Source: Muribaculaceae bacterium
Lineage (GTDB): Bacteria > Bacteroidota > Bacteroidia > Bacteroidales > Muribaculaceae
Length of the DNA stretch: 14,986 nucleotides
Assembly (NCBI GenBank): GCA_016287065.1
Contig: JAEEVB010000026.1
Coordinates: 1 to 14,986 of the forward strand
Reading direction: 5' to 3'
Below the pieces are notes generated by a model. The model saw only the letters and a list, made by a program, of their open reading frames with translations, was not told where the DNA came from and searched no databases. Both the position numbers and the translations under genes were made by a program. Below, one piece after another: positions 1 to 6,331 of the stretch (the first letter of the stretch is position 1; each line of letters begins with the position of its first letter).

Positions 1-282
1 ACCGAGACCCGCGACCAGCCCAAGAACCGCGAGAATGCCTTGCGCAACCTGAAGTCGATACTCTACAACAAGGAGTTGCAGCATCGCCAGGAAGAGCAGC
101 GCAAAATCGAGGACTCGAAGAAGAAAATCGAATGGGGCAGCCAAATCAGGAGTTATGTGTTCGACGACCGTCGCGTAAAAGACCACCGCACCAACTACCA
201 GACGAGCGATGTGAACAGCGTAATGGACGGCGATATTGACGAGTTTATCAAGGCCTACCTGATGGAGTTTAACGAAGACTAA
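1..282 (+). CDS. prfB: Peptide chain release factor 2, C-terminal part (5' end outside window)
   Basis: This is the last 93 codons of RF2, which recognises UGA and UAA stop codons and triggers peptide release on the ribosome. The frame is open from base 1 to the TAA at 280-282, so the gene starts upstream. The visible part begins with TETRDQPKNRENA, which follows the GGQ catalytic loop in class I release factors, and contains the RF2 block WGSQIRSYVFDD followed by VKDHRT and the closing segment VMDGDIDEFIKAYL. The WGxQIRSYV and DG.LD.FI signatures favour RF2 over RF1. The family's programmed frameshift lies near the 5' end and cannot be seen here. The next gene starts 3 nt after this stop, so the two are very likely cotranscribed. 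Confidence 0.95.
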   Translation, partial: TETRDQPKNRENALRNLKSILYNKELQHRQEEQRKIEDSKKKIEWGSQIRSYVFDDRRVKDHRTNYQTSDVNSVMDGDIDEFIKAYLMEFNED

Positions 283-285
283 ACC

Positions 286-1071
286 ATGGCAAAGGAGAAG
301 TTACTCATAGTGAAAATAGGCACTAACGTGCTCGATGACCCCGAGACGCTGCGCAAGCTCATCAAGGACCTGGTGGCCATCAAGTGCCGCAAGATACTGG
401 TTCATAGCGGGGGCATTATGGCCTCGAAAGTAGCCGGCTCGATGGGTATCAAGATGGGCAAAAGCAAGAAACCTGTCACCATCGACGACAAGATGCTCGA
501 CATAGTGACGATGGTGTACGGCGGTTTGGTGAACAAGCGACTTGTGGCGCTCATGCAGAAGCACCGCATCAATGCTGTGGGACTCACAGGAGCCGACATG
601 AACATCATCACCAGCGAGTTGCCCGAAGAAAACATTAAAGCGAAATCGATCAACTGGGCCGGCCGCATCAAGAAGGTGAATGGAAAAGCACTGGCTTCGA
701 TTATCGAGAAGGGAGTCATGCCAGTGCTGGCTCCGCTCACCCACGATGCCAAAGGGCACTTGCTGAGCACCGAGGCCAACAGCATAGCCAGCGAGGTGGC
801 TAAAGCGCTTGCGACCACCTACGATGTGACGCTTGTGTTCTGCTTTGAAGACCGTGGCCTGCTGTCGAACAAGAAGGACAGCAACAGCGTGATAAGCGTG
901 CTGAAGCCCAACCAGTATGAGATGCTGAAGAGCATGAAGTGCTTCACCGAAGAAAAGATACTCGTTATCGATGAGGCCTTCTCAGTGCTCGACTATGGTG
1001 CTACTGAAGTGATTGTCACCAACGCAGCGAGTCTTTCGAACCTTGCCAACGGAACACACATCAAGCAGTAA
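286..1071 (+). CDS. argB: Acetylglutamate kinase homologue with altered active-site residues
   Basis: A 261-residue amino acid kinase-fold protein. Acetylglutamate kinase phosphorylates N-acetylglutamate (N-succinylglutamate in some Bacteroidetes) in arginine synthesis. The strongest family match is the middle block TMVYGGLVNKRLVALM...INAVGLTGADMN (about 75-106), then VMPVLAPLTHD (144-154). Length and layout are normal. By-eye comparison with E. coli ArgB shows unusual changes. Lys8 is kept as K10, but the GG after it is GT (12-13) and HGGG is HSGG (40-43). Arg66 aligns with P63, Asn158 with S161, Asp162 with N165 and Lys217 with V227, in a segment reading TEEKILVI where the family has GGM.PK. 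Loss of these residues predicts a weak or dead kinase, or a changed substrate, yet the frame is intact. The start is the ATG 3 nt after prfB. A classical ArgB may exist elsewhere; the symbol denotes homology only. Confidence 0.75.
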   Translation: MAKEKLLIVKIGTNVLDDPETLRKLIKDLVAIKCRKILVHSGGIMASKVAGSMGIKMGKSKKPVTIDDKMLDIVTMVYGGLVNKRLVALMQKHRINAVGLTGADMNIITSELPEENIKAKSINWAGRIKKVNGKALASIIEKGVMPVLAPLTHDAKGHLLSTEANSIASEVAKALATTYDVTLVFCFEDRGLLSNKKDSNSVISVLKPNQYEMLKSMKCFTEEKILVIDEAFSVLDYGATEVIVTNAASLSNLANGTHIKQ

Positions 1072-1086
1072 GATAACACATCACAT

Positions 1087-1129
1087 AAAAGAGAGGACTG
1101 GCCTTGCTACCAGTCCTCTCCTGTTTTTA
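1087..1129. terminator. Bidirectional intrinsic terminator between convergent argB-like and asd
   Basis: A perfect 11-bp stem, GAGAGGACTGG (1091-1101) pairing with CCAGTCCTCTC (1110-1120), encloses an 8-nt loop. On the + strand it is followed by CTGTTTTT, serving prfB/argB. On the - strand it is followed by TTTTATG, serving asd, which ends at 1178. Confidence 0.9.
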
Positions 1130-1177
1130 TGCTTAATCCAAGTCACGAAGCAAATACTTGCAGGCTTGGAAGCTGAT

Positions 1178-2197
1178 TCACTTCTTGGGGAAACCGCGAT
1201 GAGAAATGAGGTATTGACCAATCTGCACGGCATTGAGAGCGGCGCCCTTCTTGATCTGGTCGCCAACGACCCAGAAGGTGAGACCATTGTCGCTGCTGGT
1301 GTCGATGCGAATGCGTCCCACATAGACGGGATCCTTGCTCGTGCAAGTGATGGGCATGGGATAGGTGTTGGAGGCAGGCTCGTCCATGACCACAATACCA
1401 GGAGCCAGTTGCAAGGCAGCACGTGCCTCCTCGGGGGTAATGGGTTCCTCGCACTCAATCCACACCGCCTCGCTGTGAGTGCGCATCACAGGCACACGCA
1501 CACAGGTGGCACTCACGCGAATGTCGCTGTGCATGATTTTGCACGTCTCGCGCACCATTTTCATCTCCTCCTTGGTATAGTCGTTATCAGAGAAGACATC
1601 GATGTGTGGAATCACATTGTAGGCCAGCTGATGCTGGAAGTGCTTGACGGTTGTCTCGAGTTTGCCGTGTGCGATCTCGCTTTGCTGCAAGGCCAATTCG
1701 TCCATAGCCTGCAGACCGGCACCACTGGCGGCCTGATAGGTGGCCACCTGCACATTCTTGATGTGGGAGATGTTGTCGAGCGGCTTGAGCGCCACTACCA
1801 GAATGATGGTAGAGCAATTGGGGTTGGCGATGATGCGGCGCGGAGCATTGAGAGCGTCCTCGCCATTCACCTCGGGCACGACAAGAGGGACGTCCTCATC
1901 CATGCGGAAGGCGCTGCTGTTATCGATCATGATACAGCCATGCTTTGTAATGGTTTCGGCATACTCCTTGGCGGGGCCACCACCCATCGACACAAAAGCG
2001 ATGTCGATGTCGCGGAAGTCATCGTTATGCTGCAGAAGTTTCACCACATGATCCTTACCACGGAAGGTGAAAATGCGTCCGGCACTGCGTTTAGAACCGA
2101 AGAGCACAAGCTCATCGACAGGAAAATTCTGCTCATCGAGCACTTTCATGAATTCTTGACCAACTGCGCCACTGGCGCCAACGATAGCGACTTTCAT
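1178..2197 (-). CDS. asd: Aspartate-semialdehyde dehydrogenase
   Basis: Cytosolic enzyme that reduces aspartyl-4-phosphate to aspartate semialdehyde with NADPH, the branch point to lysine/diaminopimelate, methionine and threonine. The protein has 339 residues, the usual length. The N-terminal nucleotide-binding loop is GASGAVGQEF (7-16), followed by GSKRSAGR (34-41), the catalytic cysteine in NPNCSTI (C128) and the catalytic histidine in VPVMRTHSEAV (H241). The C-terminal segment DNGLTFWVVGDQIKKGAALNAVQI is typical. The start is the ATG at 2197: the frame stays open further upstream, but MKVAIVGASG is the family's N-terminus and the upstream codons do not resemble it. It lies 107 nt downstream of the glycosyltransferase gene on the same strand, with a possible weak terminator between them, and converges on the argB-like gene. 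No convincing promoter of its own was found. Confidence 0.96.
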   Translation of the reverse strand: MKVAIVGASGAVGQEFMKVLDEQNFPVDELVLFGSKRSAGRIFTFRGKDHVVKLLQHNDDFRDIDIAFVSMGGGPAKEYAETITKHGCIMIDNSSAFRMDEDVPLVVPEVNGEDALNAPRRIIANPNCSTIILVVALKPLDNISHIKNVQVATYQAASGAGLQAMDELALQQSEIAHGKLETTVKHFQHQLAYNVIPHIDVFSDNDYTKEEMKMVRETCKIMHSDIRVSATCVRVPVMRTHSEAVWIECEEPITPEEARAALQLAPGIVVMDEPASNTYPMPITCTSKDPVYVGRIRIDTSSDNGLTFWVVGDQIKKGAALNAVQIGQYLISHRGFPKK

Positions 2198-2224
2198 TTC
2201 TATATCGGTTATTTTATGGTTGTA

Positions 2225-2244
2225 TAAAAAGCCTGCCAAGCAGG
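2225..2244 (-). terminator. Possible weak intrinsic terminator between glycosyltransferase and asd
   Basis: Read on the - strand, CCTGC-TTG-GCAGG forms a short GC-rich hairpin (2244-2232) followed by CTTTTTATA. It could end the upstream glycosyltransferase transcript or sit in the asd leader. The stem is only 5 bp, so confidence is limited. Confidence 0.4.
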
Positions 2245-2304
2245 GTGAATAAAAGCAAATAAACAATTGCAACAATCATGCCAAACAAGCGAGTTGCTCA
2301 AGCC

Positions 2305-3255
2305 TCATCTGATGAGCAATCGGGCCACACTTGAGGCGCCTCGCCTGCCCGCCACAAGCCACTTGTAGAGCAGGGGCATGGAAAAGCGCAGCAAGGCACT
2401 CTTCTTGAGTCGGTCAAAAGCCTCTCGATAGAGAAGTTGAGCCAGCTCATCGTGGCCTTCGCGACGATACTGGGCGGCTAGAACGATGCGCCGATAATCG
2501 AGTAAGCGGTGATAGCGGCGCTTGTTCTCGAGAAATGAGGATTCAATTTCAGTGTCGAGCAAGTCAATGACATGCTCCCACTGCCCTTGCCGGGTGTGGA
2601 ACTCAGTGCCTGTAATTGAAGCTGTTCCCGTTTGATAAATGCTCACAAGAGGTTGCTCGGGTTCGAGATAAGCCACTTTAGGACGAGCCAGCAATAGCCT
2701 CACACCCATCTCCCAGTCGTTCCAGCCAGGCAGCGAGGCATTCCAGCCACCAGTACCAGCAAAAAACTCGCGGTCGACGGCATAACGCTGAGTGGCAAGC
2801 ATGCCGTGCAGCAGGTGATTGGCAAGTTCGTCGCCCTTATGGAATGGCAGCACACGGCTACTGCCGTCAGGGGCTACCAGACTGGCTTTGGTGACCACAA
2901 TGTGTGGTGCGGGATTACGGTGGGCAATGTTCATGTAGTGCTGCACCAGTTGAGGCTGCATGACATCGTCGCTGTCGAAGAAGAGCAGCCACGAGCCCGT
3001 AGCGGCACTGAAGCCTCGGTTGCGCGCAGCACCTGCAGTGTGATGTTCCTCCTGAAGCACTTCAACTTGAAAATCGGGGGCATGATGCTCGTCGCGGAAC
3101 TGCTCGAGCACACGCAGAGAATCGTCGTCGCTGCAGTTGTCGACAAGGACGAGCTGCAACGGACGATAGACCTGCGCCAGCACCGACTGGAGCGTGCGCC
3201 CCACTATGTGCGCCCTGTTATAGACAGGGATTATGACCGAAACAAGGTTGTTCAT
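2305..3255 (-). CDS. Family 2 glycosyltransferase (GT-A fold)
   Basis: A 316-residue cytosolic or membrane-associated glycosyltransferase, likely moving a sugar from a nucleotide-sugar donor during polysaccharide or glycoconjugate synthesis. The N-terminus VSVIIPVYNRAHIVGRTLQSVL and the segment LQLVLVDNCSDDDS (34-46) are the GT2 nucleotide-binding half. TAGAARNRGFSAATG (73-87) leads to the metal-binding DxD motif in LLFFDSDD (DSD at 94-96). The acceptor-side motif is GWNDWEMG (D180, W181, E182). Beyond about residue 200 the sequence is helical and not family-specific; no clear transmembrane helix is seen. The acceptor and sugar cannot be told. The start is the ATG at 3255, since the frame extends only a few codons upstream to a TTG. 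It is divergent from the GT-B gene at 3356, with overlapping promoter matches between them. Confidence 0.9.
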   Translation of the reverse strand: MNNLVSVIIPVYNRAHIVGRTLQSVLAQVYRPLQLVLVDNCSDDDSLRVLEQFRDEHHAPDFQVEVLQEEHHTAGAARNRGFSAATGSWLLFFDSDDVMQPQLVQHYMNIAHRNPAPHIVVTKASLVAPDGSSRVLPFHKGDELANHLLHGMLATQRYAVDREFFAGTGGWNASLPGWNDWEMGVRLLLARPKVAYLEPEQPLVSIYQTGTASITGTEFHTRQGQWEHVIDLLDTEIESSFLENKRRYHRLLDYRRIVLAAQYRREGHDELAQLLYREAFDRLKKSALLRFSMPLLYKWLVAGRRGASSVARLLIR

Positions 3256-3279
3256 CAGAGCCAAAATAGATTTTCAGTG

Positions 3280-3311
3280 TAAAAATAGACAAGATTTTGA
3301 AAATATGCAAA
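3280..3311 (-). promoter_or_regulatory. Bacteroidetes-type promoter for the GT2 gene
   Basis: On the - strand TTTG (3311-3308) is followed by exactly 20 nt and TATTTTTA (3287-3280), one mismatch from the TAnnTTTG -7 element. Predicted transcription would begin about 18 nt before the ATG at 3255. It interleaves with the + strand promoter. Confidence 0.45.
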
Positions 3312-3327
3312 AAAACTGCTAACTTTG
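3296..3327 (+). promoter_or_regulatory. Bacteroidetes-type promoter for the GT-B gene
   Basis: TTTG (3296-3299), a 20-nt spacer and TAACTTTG (3320-3327) match the Bacteroidetes consensus TTTG-N19-21-TAnnTTTG exactly. A start site near 3333 would leave the first in-frame ATG (3335) without a leader, so this promoter also favours the ATG at 3356 as the start codon. Confidence 0.7.
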
Positions 3328-3355
3328 AAGTCAAATGACCAATTCGGGCGCAACG

Positions 3356-4468
3356 ATGAAAGTACTTTTTGTGGGAGATGCAAGCAATATGCACAACTGC
3401 CTGGCAAAGGAGTTGCGAGCAATGGGGCACGAAGCCATCGTGGCCTCAAATGGTTCGCGGTGGATGAACACAGGCCGCGACATCAACCTGTTGCGCCGTA
3501 GCGGCAAGTTGGGTGCGGTGCGTTATGTGCTGGACATCCTGAAAGCATTACCCAAGCTGCGCGGCTATGATATCGTAGAGATAGCGGGCCACATCTTTCT
3601 GACGCTCAAACCCGAGAAAGTGCGGCGTGTGTTTGACTACCTGAAAAAACATAACGGCAAAATCGTGCTGTCGGCACTTAACACAGACTATTTCTATTAT
3701 CAGGCGTGCCATGACGGACACACTTTCAGCTACAGCGACTATATGCTGGGCAATGCACCGTCGCCCTACGTAAACTCGGACGAGTATAAGGCACAGGAGC
3801 AAAGCAACTGGGAGAAGCCTTTCATGAGGGAGCATGCCGAGCACATCCTGGAGAACATCGACGGAGCCGTAGCCTGCCTGCTAGAATACTACATGACCTA
3901 CCAGCCGCTGTTGGGCGACAAGGTAGCATACGGTGGTATACCCATCGACACAGAGCACATAGCCCCGCACTACCTCATTGAGGAACCTGACAAGGTGCGC
4001 TTCTTCATAGGCATTCAACCCGACCGCACCGTGGTGAAAGGCACCGACCGCCTACTGGCGGCCGCTCAGGCCGTACACGCCAAACATCCCGACCTGTGCG
4101 AGGTGGAAATAGTGAAAGGCGTGCCCTACGATGAATATGTGTCGCGCATGAGCCACAACCACGTGATACTGGACCAACTCTATTCTTACACGCCTGCCAC
4201 TAACGCGCTGCTGGGTATGGCTCAGGGACTTGTGGCAGTATCGGGAGCCGAACCGGAGTATTATGAACTGATAGGAGAAAAGGAGAACCAGCCCATCGTG
4301 AACGTGAATCCGATGATAGAGGGAGACATTGAAGCCAAGCTGGAATGGCTCATCGAACACAGGAGCCAGCTTCCAGCCATGAGTCGAGCCAGCCGCGCCT
4401 TTGTAGAAAAGCACAATGCGGCCCGCACTGTGGCGAGCCGCTATCTTAAATTCTGGGAATCACTGTAA
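3356..4468 (+). CDS. GT-B fold glycosyltransferase (family 1/4-like)
   Basis: A 370-residue protein with the two-domain layout of GT-B glycosyltransferases. The N-terminal Rossmann half begins MKVLFVGDASNMHNCLAKELRAMGHEA, the usual acceptor-side start with a glycine-rich turn. The C-terminal, donor-binding half begins near RFFIGIQPDRTVVKGTDRLLAAAQ and contains VEIVKGVPYDEYVSRMSHNHVILDQ and NALLGMAQGLVAVSG.EPEYYELIGE, which correspond to the EX7E-type donor region in weakened form. No membrane segment is visible. Substrate and product are unknown; a role in surface polysaccharide or protein glycosylation is an inference from the neighbouring GT2. An in-frame ATG at 3335 exists, but the promoter match ends at 3327 and the family-like N-terminus starts at 3356, so 3356 is preferred. 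Its stop codon directly abuts the stop of the convergent lipoprotein gene. Confidence 0.82.
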   Translation: MKVLFVGDASNMHNCLAKELRAMGHEAIVASNGSRWMNTGRDINLLRRSGKLGAVRYVLDILKALPKLRGYDIVEIAGHIFLTLKPEKVRRVFDYLKKHNGKIVLSALNTDYFYYQACHDGHTFSYSDYMLGNAPSPYVNSDEYKAQEQSNWEKPFMREHAEHILENIDGAVACLLEYYMTYQPLLGDKVAYGGIPIDTEHIAPHYLIEEPDKVRFFIGIQPDRTVVKGTDRLLAAAQAVHAKHPDLCEVEIVKGVPYDEYVSRMSHNHVILDQLYSYTPATNALLGMAQGLVAVSGAEPEYYELIGEKENQPIVNVNPMIEGDIEAKLEWLIEHRSQLPAMSRASRAFVEKHNAARTVASRYLKFWESL

Positions 4469-5554
4469 TCAGATGTATTTAGCCACTTCGGCCTTGAGCT
4501 GATTGACATCCTCGACCCGGTCTACGATCTGGCCCGAGCGGTCGATGATGAAGGTAGTGGGAACACCTTCAACGTTATAAGCCGAAACATTCTGCGAGAA
4601 TTCGCCCATAGCATCGTAGACAGTGATCCACGGCAAGTTCTTGGCAGCCGTACGCCAATTGCTCACGTTATCGTCGAGCGCCACCTGATAGATGGTGAGT
4701 CCACGGTCCTTGTACTGGACATAGATATCGTTGAGCACCTTGTTGAAAGCAGGCGAGAAACTCTGGTTATACATCGTGAAATTGAGCAGCACTACCCCGC
4801 CCTTTGATGCAACAGCCGAAAGAAGCTGCGGTTTGCCGTTCTCGTCTTGCAGGTTGATATCGATGAGACTGATTTGCTCGGCCGAGATGGAAGGCGTGTT
4901 GCCCGAAGCAGCCCTGCGGCGCTTCTGTGCATCGAGGGTGAGCTGAACAAGGTAGCCAGTTCTGGGGTCATCCTTCTTGTAGCTATCGTAGGCATTTGCA
5001 ACAGCGCCTATGATCTTCATGTCTTTATCGTTGAGGGGATCGAAGAGAGGTTCGCCGCCCACATATTTGTTGATGGCATAATAAGCAACAATGCTCTGGA
5101 GATCCTTAACGATTTCACGCGAAAGCTGATCTTTCCATTTTGCCTTCTCGGCAGGCGAAGCCTTGGCATATTTCATAGCATCCTTGTCGATTTTCATGAT
5201 GGCAACAGCCTCGTCGGAACCAGCTACATCGAAATCGATATCGAATGTCTTGAGTTTGGTATTAATGGTAAGTTCATCGATGCTATCGATGGGAAAATAG
5301 ATCGATTTGTCGTTAAGTCGCAGCCTGTAAATATTGGGATACTGCGGAGCGGCCTCGGCAAAGGAGAAGCTGCCATCATCGTCGGTCCAAGTTGAATCGA
5401 CTGCAAGCCACTCGCCATTGCTCGCCATTTCGAGGACGAGTTTTGTGGTCTTGGTAGCACCATCGACCTTTCCGTTCACTTCAAACTTGTTGCCTTTGCT
5501 GCAGGCAGTGAGCAAAATAGCAACAAGAGCAAATAGAGTTAATAACTTTTTCAT
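4469..5554 (-). CDS. DUF4369/thioredoxin-fold lipoprotein lacking CxxC
   Basis: A 361-residue exported lipoprotein. The N-terminal signal MKKLLTLFALVAILLTAC carries a lipobox with Cys18. Residues about 23-115 (FEVNGKVDGATKTTKLVLE...IYFPIDSIDELTI) look like the DUF4369 beta domain that precedes TlpA-type thioredoxins in Bacteroidetes. Residues about 225-361 form a thioredoxin/redoxin-like fold: VVLLNFTMYNQSFSPAF, GLTIYQVALDD, and the cis-proline loop VEGVPTTFIIDRSGQIV (P332). Where the family has WCxxC, this protein has Q264 and S267, and the mature protein has no other cysteine, so it cannot act as a thiol-disulfide oxidoreductase. A binding or structural role at the inner face of the outer membrane or in the periplasm is inferred. 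It follows the barrel gene by 30 nt on the same strand and is probably the last gene of that operon. Confidence 0.88.
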   Translation of the reverse strand: MKKLLTLFALVAILLTACSKGNKFEVNGKVDGATKTTKLVLEMASNGEWLAVDSTWTDDDGSFSFAEAAPQYPNIYRLRLNDKSIYFPIDSIDELTINTKLKTFDIDFDVAGSDEAVAIMKIDKDAMKYAKASPAEKAKWKDQLSREIVKDLQSIVAYYAINKYVGGEPLFDPLNDKDMKIIGAVANAYDSYKKDDPRTGYLVQLTLDAQKRRRAASGNTPSISAEQISLIDINLQDENGKPQLLSAVASKGGVVLLNFTMYNQSFSPAFNKVLNDIYVQYKDRGLTIYQVALDDNVSNWRTAAKNLPWITVYDAMGEFSQNVSAYNVEGVPTTFIIDRSGQIVDRVEDVNQLKAEVAKYI

Positions 5555-5584
5555 ATTGAATTAAAAATTTATAATCACATAGAA

Positions 5585-6307
5585 TTAGAGCCCTAAAACG
5601 AGGCCCACTGCCAGAGTCGAGAAGTTGGGACCATAGCCATCCTTGATGACCCTGAACGGGCTGTAACGGAGATAGGCACCCACTTTCTTGTACAGCACAC
5701 CGGTGATGAAATCGACAGTGACAGGCGACTGGTGAATGTTGTTGGACTTCAGATCCACTTTCTCATCGCCCACACGATAGGTGGTGTGCATGCTGGCATG
5801 CAGGTTGAAGTTGGTGACTTCACCCAAAAACAGGTCGGTCTTGCGGGCAATGCGCTGGCGAAAGATAACAGGCACCCCCAGACTGAACACCTTGATGCGC
5901 GAGGCACACTTGCTGGCACCAGCAGGGAAATCGCCCACCGAAATCACGCCATCTTCATTGCGCAGGAATGCATTGCCGCTACCCAACTTGTAGTTCTTCC
6001 AATCGATGCCCAAGCCCATTGTGAGCCGCTGACCCTTGCCGTTGTTGTATTTTGCACCAATCACATTGATCCACGAAAGTTCAATCGAGCGGCCCATGGC
6101 CACCTGCGGAGCCTGTGAACCGAGGGCATCGACAAAGCCAATGGCAAGACCGCCACTGGTGATGTTCCAGCCCACGCTATCGGTGAGCAACGGATACCAG
6201 TCGACCTGAATGTAACCATTCTCATCATCGGCAGGTGTAGCACCCCACCCCACGAGAGGCAGGAGAAGCATGCATACCAGCGTCAAAACTTTCAGCAACG
6301 TTTTCAT
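5585..6307 (-). CDS. Predicted outer-membrane beta-barrel protein
   Basis: A 240-residue protein that I do not recognise as a named family. It has a clear signal peptide (MKTLLKVLTLVCMLLLPLVGWGA, about 1-23). The rest alternates polar and hydrophobic or aromatic residues in short segments typical of beta strands (LTMGLGIDWKNYKLG, KVFSLGVPVIFRQRI, LFLGEVTNFNLHASMHTTYRVG, VGAYLRYSPF) and ends in TLAVGLVLGL. The pattern resembles small barrels of the PorT/OMP_b-brl type in Bacteroidetes, except that the last residue is leucine rather than the usual aromatic. Residues 70-120 resemble other Bacteroidales hypothetical barrels only in general style. It lies between the flavodiiron gene (24-nt gap) and the DUF4369 lipoprotein (30-nt gap), all on the - strand, so the three are probably one transcript. 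Confidence 0.7.
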   Translation of the reverse strand: MKTLLKVLTLVCMLLLPLVGWGATPADDENGYIQVDWYPLLTDSVGWNITSGGLAIGFVDALGSQAPQVAMGRSIELSWINVIGAKYNNGKGQRLTMGLGIDWKNYKLGSGNAFLRNEDGVISVGDFPAGASKCASRIKVFSLGVPVIFRQRIARKTDLFLGEVTNFNLHASMHTTYRVGDEKVDLKSNNIHQSPVTVDFITGVLYKKVGAYLRYSPFRVIKDGYGPNFSTLAVGLVLGL

Positions 6308-6331
6308 AGATTGGGCTCAAATTACAAATCG

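Noticed and set aside
1013..2227. A 404-codon + strand open frame opposite asd
   Set aside because: It is antisense to a complete asd gene with all catalytic residues. Its translation is His/Gly-rich with no domain, as expected from the mirror of biased codon use.
2240..2290. Possible asd promoter with TTTATTTG on the - strand
   Set aside because: The -7 element has one mismatch and the nearest TTTG gives an 18-nt spacer, outside the usual 19-21.
2294..2319. Inverted repeat TTGCTCA/TGAGCAA overlapping the GT2 stop codon
   Set aside because: The loop is 12 nt, no T-tract follows on the - strand, and part lies in coding sequence. It is too weak to call a terminator.
3335..3355. Upstream ATG for the GT-B glycosyltransferase
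   Set aside because: The predicted transcription start lies almost on this ATG, and the conserved N-terminus begins at 3356.
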